Assembly: GCF_028747205.1 (NCBI RefSeq) | Contig: NZ_CP112880.1 | Location: forward strand, 3,658,001-3,722,000 | Reading direction: 5' to 3' | From: Streptomyces sp. CA-278952 | Lineage (GTDB): Bacteria > Actinomycetota > Actinomycetes > Streptomycetales > Streptomycetaceae | Length of the DNA stretch: 64,000 bases | In this document: positions 33,493 through 42,450 of the stretch, piece after piece | Numbering within the stretch: the stretch's first letter is position 1 | Layout of the letters: each line of letters opens with the position of its first letter | Translations under genes and position numbers: made by a program | Notes under the pieces: generated by a model | Seen by the model: only the letters and a program-made list of their open reading frames with translations | What the model was told of the DNA's origin: nothing | Databases searched by the model: none

Positions 33493-34320
33493 TCAGACCC
33501 CCGCGCGGAAGTGGTCCGCGTGCTCCTCGGCCCACTGGGCGAAGGTCCGGGCCGGCCGCCCGGTGACCTTCTCCACCGTGTCGGTCACCGTCCGGCCCTC
33601 CGGCGGGGTGTCCCGGTAGACGTCGATGAGGAACGCGATCACGTCCTCCGGCATGCCCTGGTTCCGCCAGGTCTCCAGCGCCTGCTCCTCGGTCAGCTCG
33701 ACCAGCTCCACGTCCGCGCCCCGCGCCGCCGCGACGGCCGCCGTCTTGTCGCCGACGGTCAGCGCCTGCGGGCCGGTGATCAGGTACTGCCGGCCGCCGT
33801 GGCCGTCCTCCGTGAGGGCCGCCGCCGCCACCGCCCCGATGTCCGCCTCGTGGACCATCGCGCTCAGCCGGCCGACGAAGGGCTCGCGCACCACGCCCTC
33901 GCTCCTGATGCCGGGCGCCCACTCCAGGGCGTTCGCCATGAACTCCACCGGCATCACGACGGCCCAGGCGAAGTCGCTCGCCCGCACCGCCGCCTCCATC
34001 GGGGTCTCGCCGCCGCCGTGCAGCACGGTCACCCGGCGCACGCCGGCCTTCCGGGCCAGGGCGAGGATCTCCTCACCGGTCTCCAGCGGGACGAAGAGCT
34101 CGCCGCCGAAGGTGATGAGGTGCAGCCCGCTCACCCCGTCCAGCGCGGGACCCAGCGACGCCGGGTCCGTGAGGTCGCCGGCGACGACGTCGACCCCGTC
34201 CGGGAACTCCGCCTGCGCCGGGTCGCGGGTCAGGGCCCGGACGTGCTCGCCGCGCTCCAGCAGCTGCTCGACCACGCGGCGTCCGACCGTTCCCGTGGCT
34301 CCGGTCACCAGGATCGTCAT
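33493..34320 (-). CDS. NmrA-like NAD(P)-binding protein
   Basis: 275 aa from ATG 34320 with AAGGGGAA upstream. The N-terminal ILVTGATGTVGRRVVEQLL is the atypical SDR/NmrA dinucleotide loop; the middle (GDLTDPASLGPALDGV) and VHEADIGAVAAAAL match NmrA/QOR2-type quinone reductases or redox sensors. It lacks the YxxxK dyad of classical SDRs. Single gene between the histidine kinase and kyn genes. Physiological role unknown. Confidence 0.85.
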   Translation of the reverse strand: MTILVTGATGTVGRRVVEQLLERGEHVRALTRDPAQAEFPDGVDVVAGDLTDPASLGPALDGVSGLHLITFGGELFVPLETGEEILALARKAGVRRVTVLHGGGETPMEAAVRASDFAWAVVMPVEFMANALEWAPGIRSEGVVREPFVGRLSAMVHEADIGAVAAAALTEDGHGGRQYLITGPQALTVGDKTAAVAAARGADVELVELTEEQALETWRNQGMPEDVIAFLIDVYRDTPPEGRTVTDTVEKVTGRPARTFAQWAEEHADHFRAGV

Positions 34321-34428
34321 GTGGTTCCCCTTCGTCGGTACCGGCTCCCTCTGAGCGGCAACAGGACCAACGTAGAGACCCTTGCGGACAGCTTCCGTCC
34401 GCAATCGCGACGGGGGGCCGGAAAACAT

Positions 34429-35331
34429 TCACCAGGCGAGCTGGGTGATCTCCTCGGCCACGACAGCGCAGGCGTCGGCGGCCGGATCGATCAGCGGGAA
34501 GTGCCCGACGCCACCGAGCAGCGTCAGCCCCACCATCTCGCCGGCCCTGGCCGCCGCGTCGACGTACGCCTCGGAGACGGCCTGCGGGACGACGATGTCC
34601 TCGACGCCCTGCACGATCGCGGTGGCGATCCCGGTCGGCAACAGCACCCCGGGGTCGGACTGCGCCGCCCGGCCCTCGAAGTCGGCCCCCGTGCCCAGGA
34701 GTTGGGCGACCGCACCGCCGCACACCCCCAGCTCGGCCGCCACCGTGAAGTCCGCGATCGGGGCCAGGGCGACGGCCCCGCGCAGCGGCGGCGGGGCGGG
34801 CAGCCGCCACGGCGACCCCTCGGGCAGGACGTGCCGCGCCGCCGCCCACAGGGCGAGGTGCCCGCCCGCCGAGTGGCCGGTGACCACGATCCGCCGCACA
34901 TCGGCCCCGGGCAGCTCGCGGGCGGCCAGCACGGGCATCGCGTCCATCGCCGCGGCCACGTCGTCGAAGGTCTCCGGCCAGCGCCCCGCGACCGGGTCGG
35001 CGCCGCTCGGCCGGGTGTTCTCCCCGCCGCGCTGCTGCGGGATGTCCTCGCCGCCGCGCCGGTACTCCACGCTCGCCACGGCGAAGCCCCGGCGGGCCAG
35101 GAAGTCCGCGAACGGGGAGACATGGGCCCGGTCGTACGGGGTCCGCCAGGCGCCGCCGTGCAGGAGGACGACGAGCGGGGCGCCGGTGCGGCCGTCGCGC
35201 GGCGCGTAGAAGTCGATGACCTGGTCGGGGTGGTCCCCGTAGGCGGCGGACCGGTCGGGCGCGACCTCCGGATGCGCGAGCGCCGACTCCGTCTCGGCGA
35301 CGTCCCGATCACGCGCGGCAGAATCCGACAT
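34429..35331 (-). CDS. Alpha/beta hydrolase, probable kynurenine formamidase
   Basis: 300 aa from ATG 35331. The oxyanion motif HGGAW at 58-62 and nucleophile S154 in TGHSAGGHLA place it in the arylformamidase-like branch of esterases; the C-terminal His lies in GGVGHFPLID. It follows the kynureninase and tryptophan dioxygenase genes on the same strand, where hydrolysis of N-formylkynurenine is the missing step. Function is inferred from fold plus context. A 122-bp gap with a hairpin separates it from kynureninase, so it may also have its own promoter. Confidence 0.8.
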   Translation of the reverse strand: MSDSAARDRDVAETESALAHPEVAPDRSAAYGDHPDQVIDFYAPRDGRTGAPLVVLLHGGAWRTPYDRAHVSPFADFLARRGFAVASVEYRRGGEDIPQQRGGENTRPSGADPVAGRWPETFDDVAAAMDAMPVLAARELPGADVRRIVVTGHSAGGHLALWAAARHVLPEGSPWRLPAPPPLRGAVALAPIADFTVAAELGVCGGAVAQLLGTGADFEGRAAQSDPGVLLPTGIATAIVQGVEDIVVPQAVSEAYVDAAARAGEMVGLTLLGGVGHFPLIDPAADACAVVAEEITQLAW

Positions 35332-35394
35332 GCTGCTCAACCGTCCTATGCCTGTGTCCAGTGCCTGTGTTCTTGCCCAACTGGGCTGACCTGC

Positions 35395-35425
35395 GGGGAC
35401 GGTACCAGCACTCGGCACCGTCCCC
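35395..35425. terminator. Hairpin between the kynureninase and formamidase genes
   Basis: GGGGACGGT (35395-35403) pairs with ACCGTCCCC (35417-35425) across 13 nt. It may attenuate read-through into the formamidase gene. Confidence 0.5.
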
Positions 35426-35453
35426 GCCCGGTCGAACAGACGGTGACGACCCG

Positions 35454-36698
35454 TCAGCCGACGGTGTTGTCGGCGAGCGCCTCGGCATACACCTCGGCGA
35501 GCACCTCGGCGAGAATCCGCGCCGCCCGTTCCGCGTCGGCGTATCCCACGTACAGCGGGGTGAAGCCGAACCGCAGCACGTCCGGCCGCCGCAGATCGCC
35601 GACGACGCCCCGCTCGATCAGCCGGCGCATCACGGGCTCGGCCCCGTCGCAGCGCAGGGCGACCTGGCTGCCGCGTTCGGCGTGCGCGGCCGGGGTGACG
35701 GAGGTGACCCGGCCCGCCGGGACGTACGCCTCGACGCACTCCAGGAAGAAGTCCGTCAGGGCGAGGGACTTGGCCCGCACCACGTCGACCAAGACCCCGT
35801 CCCACACGTCCAGCGCCGCCTCCAGCGTCAGCATGGAGACGATGTCGGGCGTGCCGACCCGGCCCCGTACGGAACCGTCCGCGGGGGCGTAGTCGGGCGT
35901 CATGCCGAACGGGTCGGCGTGCGAGTTCCAGCCCGGCAGCGGCGAGTCGAAGGCGGCCTGGTGACGCTCGGCGACGTACAGGTACGCGGGCGAACCGGGG
36001 CCGCCGTTCAGGTACTTGTAGGTGCAGCCGACCGCGAGGTCCACCCCGTGCTCGTCCAGGCCGACGGGCAGCGCGCCGGCGCTGTGGCAGAGGTCCCACA
36101 CCACGACCGCCCCCGCCGCGTGGACGGCGGCGGTCAGTCCGGGCAGGTCGTGCAGCCGGCCGGAGCGGTAGTCGACGTGGTTGAGCAGCACGGCGGCGGT
36201 ACGCGGCCCGAGCGCGGCCGGGACGTCGGCGGGCGCGACGGGCACGATCCGGTGGCCGGTGAGCCGGGCGGCGGACGAGGCGATGTACCCGTCCGTGGGA
36301 AAGGTCGTCGCGTCAACCAGTATCTCGTCGCGTCCCTCCCCCGCGAGCCGGCCCGCGGCGACGACGGCCTTGAAGACGTTCACGCTGGTCGAGTCACCGA
36401 CGACGATCTGCCCGGTGGCGGCCCCGACGAGCGGGGCGATCCGGTCGCCGATCCGCTCGGGCGCGGTCCACCAGCCGCTCTCGTCCCAGGACCGGATGCG
36501 CAGCTCGCCCCACTGGCGGGTGAGGACGTCCTGGACGCGGGCGGGGACGTGGACGGGCAGCGCCCCCAGCGAGTTGCCGTCGAGGTAGACGCCGTCGTCG
36601 AGGGCGAAGAGCTTCCGCCGCGCGGCGAGCGGATCGGCGGCGTCGAGGACGAGCGCTCGCTCCCGGAGGTCCGTACGCGGGGTGGAGGCCTCAGACAT
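35454..36698 (-). CDS. kynU: Kynureninase
   Basis: 414 aa, PLP-dependent fold type I. It splits kynurenine to anthranilate and alanine. YLDGNSLG near 38-45 is the N-terminal signature, D202 and H205 in WDLCHSAG are cofactor contacts, and the PLP lysine is K228 in CTYKYLNGGPG. The start overlaps the tryptophan dioxygenase stop by 8 nt, showing translational coupling. No kynurenine 3-monooxygenase is present nearby, so the local pathway stops at anthranilate. Confidence 0.95.
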   Translation of the reverse strand: MSEASTPRTDLRERALVLDAADPLAARRKLFALDDGVYLDGNSLGALPVHVPARVQDVLTRQWGELRIRSWDESGWWTAPERIGDRIAPLVGAATGQIVVGDSTSVNVFKAVVAAGRLAGEGRDEILVDATTFPTDGYIASSAARLTGHRIVPVAPADVPAALGPRTAAVLLNHVDYRSGRLHDLPGLTAAVHAAGAVVVWDLCHSAGALPVGLDEHGVDLAVGCTYKYLNGGPGSPAYLYVAERHQAAFDSPLPGWNSHADPFGMTPDYAPADGSVRGRVGTPDIVSMLTLEAALDVWDGVLVDVVRAKSLALTDFFLECVEAYVPAGRVTSVTPAAHAERGSQVALRCDGAEPVMRRLIERGVVGDLRRPDVLRFGFTPLYVGYADAERAARILAEVLAEVYAEALADNTVG

Positions 36699-37539
36699 GG
36701 CTGCGCGCCGTCCACAGCTCGGGGAACACGTTCTTCGTGGCGCGCTTCTCCAGCCAGGCCACCCCGGCGGAACCGCCGGTGCCGGTCTTGGAGCCCATCG
36801 CGCGCCGGGTGGCGACGAGGTGGTCGTTGCGCCAGCGCCAGACGAGCTCGCCGACGTCGGTGAGCAGTTCGCCGAGGCGCACCAGCTCGTCGTTCTGGTC
36901 GTCGGAGGCGTAGATCTCCGCCCAGGCGCCCTCGACCTCGGGCGACGGTTCATACCGCTTGGTCAGGTCCCGGCCGGTGACCGACTCGGGGATGGCATAG
37001 CCGCGCCGGGCCAGCAGGGCGAGGGTCTCGTCGTACAGGCTGGGCTCCCCGAGCGCCTTCTCCAGCTCGGCGTACACCCGGGGCGCGCCCCGGTGCGGCA
37101 CCAGCATGGAGGCGGACTTGTCGCCGAGCAGGAACTCCATCCGCCGGTACATCGCCGACTGAAACCCGGATCCCTCGCCGAGGGAACCCCGGTAGGAGTT
37201 GAACTGGGCGGGGGTGAGGCCGGCCAGCGGCCGCCAGGAGTCGTTGAGCGCCTCCAGCTCGCGCAGCGAACGCTTCAGGGCGTCGCGCGCGACGGGTATG
37301 CGGTCCTCGCGCAGGGCGCGGGTCGCGGTCTCCCACTCATGGACGATGACCGTGAACCACAGCTCCATGACCTGGGTGGTGACCAGGAAGACCATCTCGC
37401 CGGGATCGTCCGAGCACAGGTGCTGGAGGTGGGTCAGGACATCCGCCTGGACATAGTCCTCGTACGGAGTCGTTCCCTCGAAGTCCAGGTGCGGGGTGTC
37501 CGCACCGGTGGCTTCGGGGTCGGGGTGATTCGTCGACAT
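36691..37539 (-). CDS. kynA: Tryptophan 2,3-dioxygenase
   Basis: 282 aa, all-helical heme dioxygenase that opens the indole ring of tryptophan to N-formylkynurenine. The typical start TPYEDYVQADVLTHLQHL carries the active-site region, QVMELWFTVIVHEW contains substrate and heme-side residues, and the late GSKTGTGGSAGVAWL loop closes the active site. The length matches bacterial enzymes. First gene of the kyn set; GAGGAGAC lies just before the ATG. Confidence 0.96.
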   Translation of the reverse strand: MSTNHPDPEATGADTPHLDFEGTTPYEDYVQADVLTHLQHLCSDDPGEMVFLVTTQVMELWFTVIVHEWETATRALREDRIPVARDALKRSLRELEALNDSWRPLAGLTPAQFNSYRGSLGEGSGFQSAMYRRMEFLLGDKSASMLVPHRGAPRVYAELEKALGEPSLYDETLALLARRGYAIPESVTGRDLTKRYEPSPEVEGAWAEIYASDDQNDELVRLGELLTDVGELVWRWRNDHLVATRRAMGSKTGTGGSAGVAWLEKRATKNVFPELWTARSHV

Positions 37540-37676
37540 TTCTGTCTCCTCGACACGAGCTTCCGGGTAGCGGTCCGCCCCTTCCGTGAGGTGATGGAGC
37601 TCCGGTCCCCTGCTCGCATACTAAGCCGCTCCCCGCCCGGTTCGCGTGGGCAGGGAGCGGCTCGGGGGAGGACTGC

Positions 37677-38090
37677 TCAGCTCAGGATGTCGGCGGCGGT
37701 CGGCGAGGAGTCCCGCAGGAACGTCGCGCAGCGCTCGTGCTCCTCGGTCTCCCCGATCGACCCGGCGGCCCGCGCCAGGGCGTGCAGGGCGCGCAGGAAG
37801 CCACGGTTCGGCTCGTGCTCGAACGGGACGGGGCCGTGGCCCTTCCAGCCGGCCCGGCGCAGGGAGTCGAGGCCGCGGTGGTAGCCGGTACGGGCGTACG
37901 CGTACGACTCGACGACCCGGCCGCCCTCGAACGCCTCGTCGGCGAGCTGCGCCCAGGCGAGCGAGGAGGTGGGGTACTTCGCGGCGACCTCGGTGGGCGG
38001 GGTGCCGGCGGCGAGCAGCTCGCGCGGCTCCGGGTCGTCGGGGAGGTGGGTCGGGGCGGGGCCCCCGAGCAGGTTCTCGTGGATGGACAT
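37677..38090 (-). CDS. DUF3151 protein
   Basis: 137 aa. The opening HENLLGGPAPTHLPDDPEPRELLAAG and the TPR-like helices (YARTGYHRGLDSLRRAGWKGHGPVPFEHEPNRGFLRALHAL) match the actinobacterial DUF3151 family. Cytoplasmic; function unknown. Same strand as the kyn genes but separated by 137 bp, so probably independent. Confidence 0.85.
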   Translation of the reverse strand: MSIHENLLGGPAPTHLPDDPEPRELLAAGTPPTEVAAKYPTSSLAWAQLADEAFEGGRVVESYAYARTGYHRGLDSLRRAGWKGHGPVPFEHEPNRGFLRALHALARAAGSIGETEEHERCATFLRDSSPTAADILS

Positions 38091-38177
38091 GGCTCAAGTG
38101 TGCCTGCCGCGACGGACCGGCGGCACCGCGCCCCGACTCGGCCGCCCGGGCTCCGGGGCCTGACCCGCGGGCGTACG

Positions 38178-39677
38178 TCATCCGTCGCGGCGCTCCGGCT
38201 CCAGCGGCGGGGCGGCGACCCCGCAGTGCACCGCGCACTCGGGCCGCTCACCGCGGACGGCGGCGGTCGGGGTACGCACCGTCCACCAGGCGACGACCGC
38301 GCCCGCCACCAGCAGCCCGGCGCACATCGGCATCGCCCGCCGGAAGGTCGCGGCGAACTCGCCCGCGTCCCGGTACGCCTCGGGCCCCATCCCGGCGAGC
38401 AGCGGCAGAGCCGCCACCGCGATGAGCCCCGCGGCCCGCGCGGCGGCGTTGTTGATGCCGCTGGCCAGCCCCGCCCGCCCGGCGTCCACGGCGGCCAGGA
38501 CGGTCGCGGTGAGCGGCGCGACGACCACGACGAGCCCGGCGCCGAGCACCGATACGGCGGGCAGCACCTCACCGACGTACGAACCGACGGACGGGGTGCC
38601 GGGCCCCACCCGGAGCATCAGGAGCATCCCGGCGGCGGCCAGCAGCGGCCCCGCGGTGAGGGGGATACGGGGCCCGATCCGCCGCCCCAGCTCCCCCGAC
38701 CAGGCGGAGAACAGCAGCATGAGGACCGTGGTCGGCAGCAGCGCGGTGCCCGCCCCCAGCGCGGAGTATCCGGCCACCACCTGGAGCTGGATCGCGGAGA
38801 GGAAGAAGAAGCCGCCGAGGGCCGCGTAGACACAGAAGGTCACCAGGTTGACCGAGGTGAACAGCCGGGAGCGGAAGATCGACGGCGGCAGCATGGGATC
38901 CGCCCGCCGACGCTCGACCAGGACGAACGCCACTCCGAGGGCCACCCCGCCGAGGGCCGACCCGATCACCACCGGCGACGCGCCCCGCCCCGGGGCCTCG
39001 ATCAGGGCGTACGTCACCCCGGCGAGCGCCAGCGCCCCGAGGACGGCCCCCAGCACGTCGAACCGGCCGTGCGCCGCCGGATCCCGCGACTCCGGTACGT
39101 GCCGGAGCGCGACGGGCACGCAGATCGCGGCGAGCGGCAGATTGAGCAGGAAGACCCACCGCCACCCGGGCCCGTCGACGAGCCACCCGCCCACGAAGGG
39201 CCCCACGGCCGCCCCGACCCCGCCGAACCCGGACCAGAGCCCCACGGCCCGGGCCCGGTCGTCCGGATGGAAGCTCGCCTGGATGAGCGCGAGGGACCCG
39301 GGAGTGAGCAGCGCGCCGCCAACCCCTTGCAAGGCCCGGGCGGCGACGAGAACCCCGGCGTTCGGCGCGATCCCGCAGAGCAACGAGGCCAACGCGAACC
39401 ACACCACCCCCACCACGAACACCCGCCGCCGCCCGTACCGGTCCCCGAGCGCCCCGCCGAGGAGGATCAGCCCGGCGAGGGTGAGCATGTACGCGTTGAC
39501 GGTCCACTGGAGCGCGGCCATGTCGGTGCCGAGGTCCTCGCCGATGCGAGGAAGGGCCACGTTGATGACCGTGGAGTCCAGCATCGCCATGCTGGAGCCG
39601 AGCACGGTGGTCAGAACGACCCACCGCCCGACGGACGAGGCGACCCGAATCTCTCCGGGTGCGGGGGCAGCAGCCAT
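38178..39677 (-). CDS. MFS drug exporter, DHA2 (14-helix) family
   Basis: 499 aa from ATG 39677. 14 hydrophobic segments, with LDSTVINVALPRIGEDLG in helix 1, WTVNAYMLTLAGLILLGGALGDRYGRRR and RALQGVGGALLTPGSLALI. It is probably a proton-coupled efflux pump. The region upstream of its start is occupied by a block of 52-bp repeats. It ends in a cysteine-containing hydrophilic tail (PECAVHCGVAAP). Substrate unknown. Confidence 0.88.
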   Translation of the reverse strand: MAAAPAPGEIRVASSVGRWVVLTTVLGSSMAMLDSTVINVALPRIGEDLGTDMAALQWTVNAYMLTLAGLILLGGALGDRYGRRRVFVVGVVWFALASLLCGIAPNAGVLVAARALQGVGGALLTPGSLALIQASFHPDDRARAVGLWSGFGGVGAAVGPFVGGWLVDGPGWRWVFLLNLPLAAICVPVALRHVPESRDPAAHGRFDVLGAVLGALALAGVTYALIEAPGRGASPVVIGSALGGVALGVAFVLVERRRADPMLPPSIFRSRLFTSVNLVTFCVYAALGGFFFLSAIQLQVVAGYSALGAGTALLPTTVLMLLFSAWSGELGRRIGPRIPLTAGPLLAAAGMLLMLRVGPGTPSVGSYVGEVLPAVSVLGAGLVVVVAPLTATVLAAVDAGRAGLASGINNAAARAAGLIAVAALPLLAGMGPEAYRDAGEFAATFRRAMPMCAGLLVAGAVVAWWTVRTPTAAVRGERPECAVHCGVAAPPLEPERRDG

Positions 39678-39739
39678 GGGAGCAGCATGCCCCGATTCAC
39701 GCCTTTCGGCGCATTTCCATCCCCTCCGGGGACACCATT

Positions 39740-39930
39740 CCAGCCCCTCCGGCGATTGAGGAGCGGGAGCACGGGACCGAAGCCCGCATCTCCAGCCCCT
39801 CCGGCGATTGAGGAGCGGGAGCACGGGACCGAAGCCCGCATCTCCAGCCCCTCCGGCGATTGAGGAGCGGGGGCGCGGGACCGAAGCCCGCATCTCCAGC
39901 CCCTCCGGCGATTGAGGAGCGGGGGTGCGG
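39740..39930. repeat. 52-bp tandem repeat block, three full copies plus a partial fourth
   Basis: Units start at 39740, 39792, 39844 and 39896. The core CCTCCGGCGATTGAGGAGCG is constant; the following 4-6 bases vary. The same core occurs in reverse orientation at 29520-29539. The block lies upstream of the MFS gene and past the aminotransferase gene. It ends in GGGGGCAGAGCCCCC-type hairpins at 39930-39975. I recognise the core as a frequent Streptomyces intergenic repeat. Confidence 0.92.
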
Positions 39931-39981
39931 GGGCAGAGCCCCCGTAACGGGGGCCCGGGGGCAACGCCCCCGAAACCCCCC

Positions 39982-41145
39982 CTACCGCACGGCCCCCACC
40001 GCCCGCACCAACGCCGACACCCCCCGAACCACCTTCTCCCGAGGACACCCCACGTTCAGCCGCACGAACCCGGGCGCCCCATAAACGGCACCCCCCATGA
40101 TCGCCACCCCCTCCCGCTCCACCAGCACCCGCTGCAACGCGGCGTCGTCCACCCCCAGCGGCCGCAGGTCGATCCAGGCCAGGTACCCGGCCTGCGGCGG
40201 CGCCCACCCCAGCTCGGGGAAGGCCTCGCCCAGCCGCTCCGCGACGTACCCGAGATTCCCCGCCACATACGTCCGTACCGCGTCCAGCCACGCCGCCCCC
40301 TCCCGGTACGCCGCGATGTGCGCGGTCAACGACAGCACGGCCGGGGACGCCAGCCCCTCCCCCGTCTCCATCCGGCGCACGTACTCCGCCCGGTCCGCCG
40401 GATCGCCGATCAGCCCGTACGAACCGGTCAGCGCCGGAAAGTTGAACGCCTTCGACCCGGAGGAGATGAGCGCCCAGCGCCCCGCGCCCGCCACCCGCGT
40501 CCACGGCACATGGGCGCGCCCCACACCACCGTCGTGCACGAAGTCCGCGTGGATCTCGTCGCTGATCACCGCGACCCCGTACCGCTCCGCGAGCTCCGCC
40601 GTCCGGGCCAGCTCGCCGGCCGTCCACACGCGCCCCGTCGGGTTGTGCGGCGAGCACAGCACCAGCACCTTCGCGTCCGCCCGCGCCAGCTCGCGCTCCA
40701 GCGCCTCCTCGTCCCCCACCGGCACCCCCCGCAGCTCGCGCCCGAGCCCCGTGATCGCCTTGCGGAAGCCGTCGTACGTGGGGGTGTGGACGACGACGCC
40801 GTCCCCCTCCACCGTCCACATCCGCAGCAGCTGGGAGAGCTGGTTGAGCACGGACGGGCCGTAGACCAGCTGCCCGGTGTCGATGGTGGTGTCGTACCGG
40901 GTCGCGTACCAGTGGGCTATCGCCGAGCGGAAGTCGTCCTGCTGCCAGGTGGTGTAGCCGAACACCCCGTGCTCCAGCCGGTCCCGGAGCGCGGCCAGGA
41001 CCTCGGGGGCCGTGGCGAAATCCATGTCGGAGATGGTGAACGGCAGCAGCCCGTCGACCCCGAACCGGTCCGCGACCCCGTCCCACTGGACGCACCAGGT
41101 GCCCCGGCGGTCGACGACGGTGTCGAAATCGTAAGTCGCACCCAC
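39982..41145 (-). CDS. MalY/PatB-type PLP-dependent aminotransferase or C-S lyase
   Basis: 387 aa from GTG 41145 (VGATYDFDTVVDRRG). LPFTISDMDFATAPEVLAAL is the MalY/PatB signature, and VFGYTTWQQDDFRSAIAHWY and SPHNPTGRVW are standard. The PLP lysine lies in ISSGSKAFNFPAL. These proteins usually act as cystathionine beta-lyases or aminotransferases on sulphur amino acids. It stands between fba and the repeat block on the same strand, with a hairpin separating it from fba. Confidence 0.88.
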   Translation of the reverse strand: MGATYDFDTVVDRRGTWCVQWDGVADRFGVDGLLPFTISDMDFATAPEVLAALRDRLEHGVFGYTTWQQDDFRSAIAHWYATRYDTTIDTGQLVYGPSVLNQLSQLLRMWTVEGDGVVVHTPTYDGFRKAITGLGRELRGVPVGDEEALERELARADAKVLVLCSPHNPTGRVWTAGELARTAELAERYGVAVISDEIHADFVHDGGVGRAHVPWTRVAGAGRWALISSGSKAFNFPALTGSYGLIGDPADRAEYVRRMETGEGLASPAVLSLTAHIAAYREGAAWLDAVRTYVAGNLGYVAERLGEAFPELGWAPPQAGYLAWIDLRPLGVDDAALQRVLVEREGVAIMGGAVYGAPGFVRLNVGCPREKVVRGVSALVRAVGAVR

Positions 41146-41152
41146 AGCGGGG

Positions 41153-41190
41153 CCTCTTCTCTCTTCTGGTCTCTTCTGGTCTCTTCTGGC
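41153..41190. repeat. 10-bp tandem repeat before the MalY-like gene
   Basis: CTCTTCTGGT occurs three times (41161-41190, last base varying) plus a partial copy at 41153. On the coding strand this is an AG-rich leader 8-45 nt upstream of the GTG, so copy number could affect ribosome access. Confidence 0.85.
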
Positions 41191-41207
41191 ACGGCCTGGC
41201 ACGGCAG

Positions 41208-41240
41208 CGGGCCCGGCCCCCTGAAGGAGGACCGGGCCCG
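41208..41240. terminator. Hairpin after fba
   Basis: CGGGCCCGG (41208-41216) pairs with CCGGGCCCG (41232-41240), 35 nt past the fba stop on the minus strand. Confidence 0.65.
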
Positions 41241-41274
41241 ACACCGTGCGTCCGTGCGTCCGTGCGGACGGGGA

Positions 41275-42306
41275 TTACTTCAGCTTCGTACCCGTGGAGC
41301 GCAGGTGGCCGCAGGCCTCGGTGACGCGCTTGGCCATGCCCGCCTCAGCGGCCTTGCCCCAGGTACGGGGGTCGTAGGTCTTCTTGTTGCCGACCTCGCC
41401 GTCGACCTTCAGGACACCGTCGTAGTTGCGGAAGATGTGGTCCACGACCGGGCGGGTGAAGGCGTACTGGGTGTCGGTGTCGAGGTTCATCTTCACGACG
41501 CCGTTCTCCAGCGCGGTGGCGATCTCCTCGGCGGTGGAGCCGGACCCGCCGTGGAAGACGAAGTCGAACGGCTGGCTGCCGGCCGGCTTGCCGTACTTCT
41601 CGGAGACGCCCGCCTGAAGGTCCTTCAGCAGCTCGGGACGGAGCACGACGTTGCCCGGCTTGTAGACGCCGTGGACGTTGCCGAAGGAGGCGGCCAGCAG
41701 GTAGCGGCCCTTCTCGCCCAGGCCGAGCGCCTCGGCGGTGCGCAGCGCGTCGTCGACGGTGGTGTACAGCTCGTCGTTGATCTCGTGCGTGACGCCGTCC
41801 TCCTCACCGCCGGTCGGGGTGATCTCGACCTCGAGGATGATCCTGGCGGCGGCGGCCTTGGCCAGCAGCTCCTGGCCGATGGCCAGGTTGTCGGCGAGGG
41901 TCTCGGCCGAGCCGTCCCACATGTGGGACTGGAACAGCGGGTTCAGACCCTTGGCGACGCGCTCCGCGGAGACGTCGAGCAGCGGACGTACGTAACCGTC
42001 CAGCTTGTCCTTGGGGCAGTGGTCGGTGTGCAGCGCGATGGTGACGTCGTACTTCGCGGCGACGATGTGCGCGAACTCCGCCAGGGCGACCGCACCCGTG
42101 ACCATGTCCTTGTTGTACTGGCCGCCCAGGAACTCCGCACCGCCGGTGGAGATCTGGACGATGCCGTCGCTCTCGGCCTCCGCGAAACCGCGCAGGGCGG
42201 CGTGCAGGGTCTGGGTCGAGGTGACGTTGATGGCCGGGTAGGCGAACTTGCCCGCCTTTGCCCGGTCGAGCATCTCGGCGTACGCCTCGGGGGTTGCGAT
42301 GGGCAT
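41275..42306 (-). CDS. fba: Class II fructose-bisphosphate aldolase
   Basis: 343 aa, zinc-dependent glycolytic and gluconeogenic aldolase. ALHTDHCPKDKLDGYVRP contains the zinc His and catalytic Asp, GGEEDGVTH is the second zinc region, and FVFHGGSGS with the following MNLDTDTQ bind the phosphates. Full length, single gene. A parS site lies 115 bp upstream, between fba and pyrE. Confidence 0.97.
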   Translation of the reverse strand: MPIATPEAYAEMLDRAKAGKFAYPAINVTSTQTLHAALRGFAEAESDGIVQISTGGAEFLGGQYNKDMVTGAVALAEFAHIVAAKYDVTIALHTDHCPKDKLDGYVRPLLDVSAERVAKGLNPLFQSHMWDGSAETLADNLAIGQELLAKAAAARIILEVEITPTGGEEDGVTHEINDELYTTVDDALRTAEALGLGEKGRYLLAASFGNVHGVYKPGNVVLRPELLKDLQAGVSEKYGKPAGSQPFDFVFHGGSGSTAEEIATALENGVVKMNLDTDTQYAFTRPVVDHIFRNYDGVLKVDGEVGNKKTYDPRTWGKAAEAGMAKRVTEACGHLRSTGTKLK

Positions 42307-42420
42307 CTGACCGCTCCTTGGGATGTGCGGGTGTGCAGGCTTTGAGTCCCTGACCTGGGGGCGACGTCATCGTCGCCCCCATCTTCCCAGACTCCTCATC
42401 CGGCTCCACTCGGCGGACCC

Positions 42421-42436
42421 GGTTTCACGTGAAACC
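42421..42436. promoter_or_regulatory. parS centromere site (ParB binding)
   Basis: GTTTCACGTGAAAC at 42422-42435 equals the bacterial/Streptomyces parS consensus exactly, and the palindrome extends one base on each side. It is intergenic between pyrE and fba. Streptomyces parS sites cluster near oriC, which suggests the chromosomal position of this window. Confidence 0.88.
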
Positions 42437-42450
42437 GTCGGTCCCCCGCC

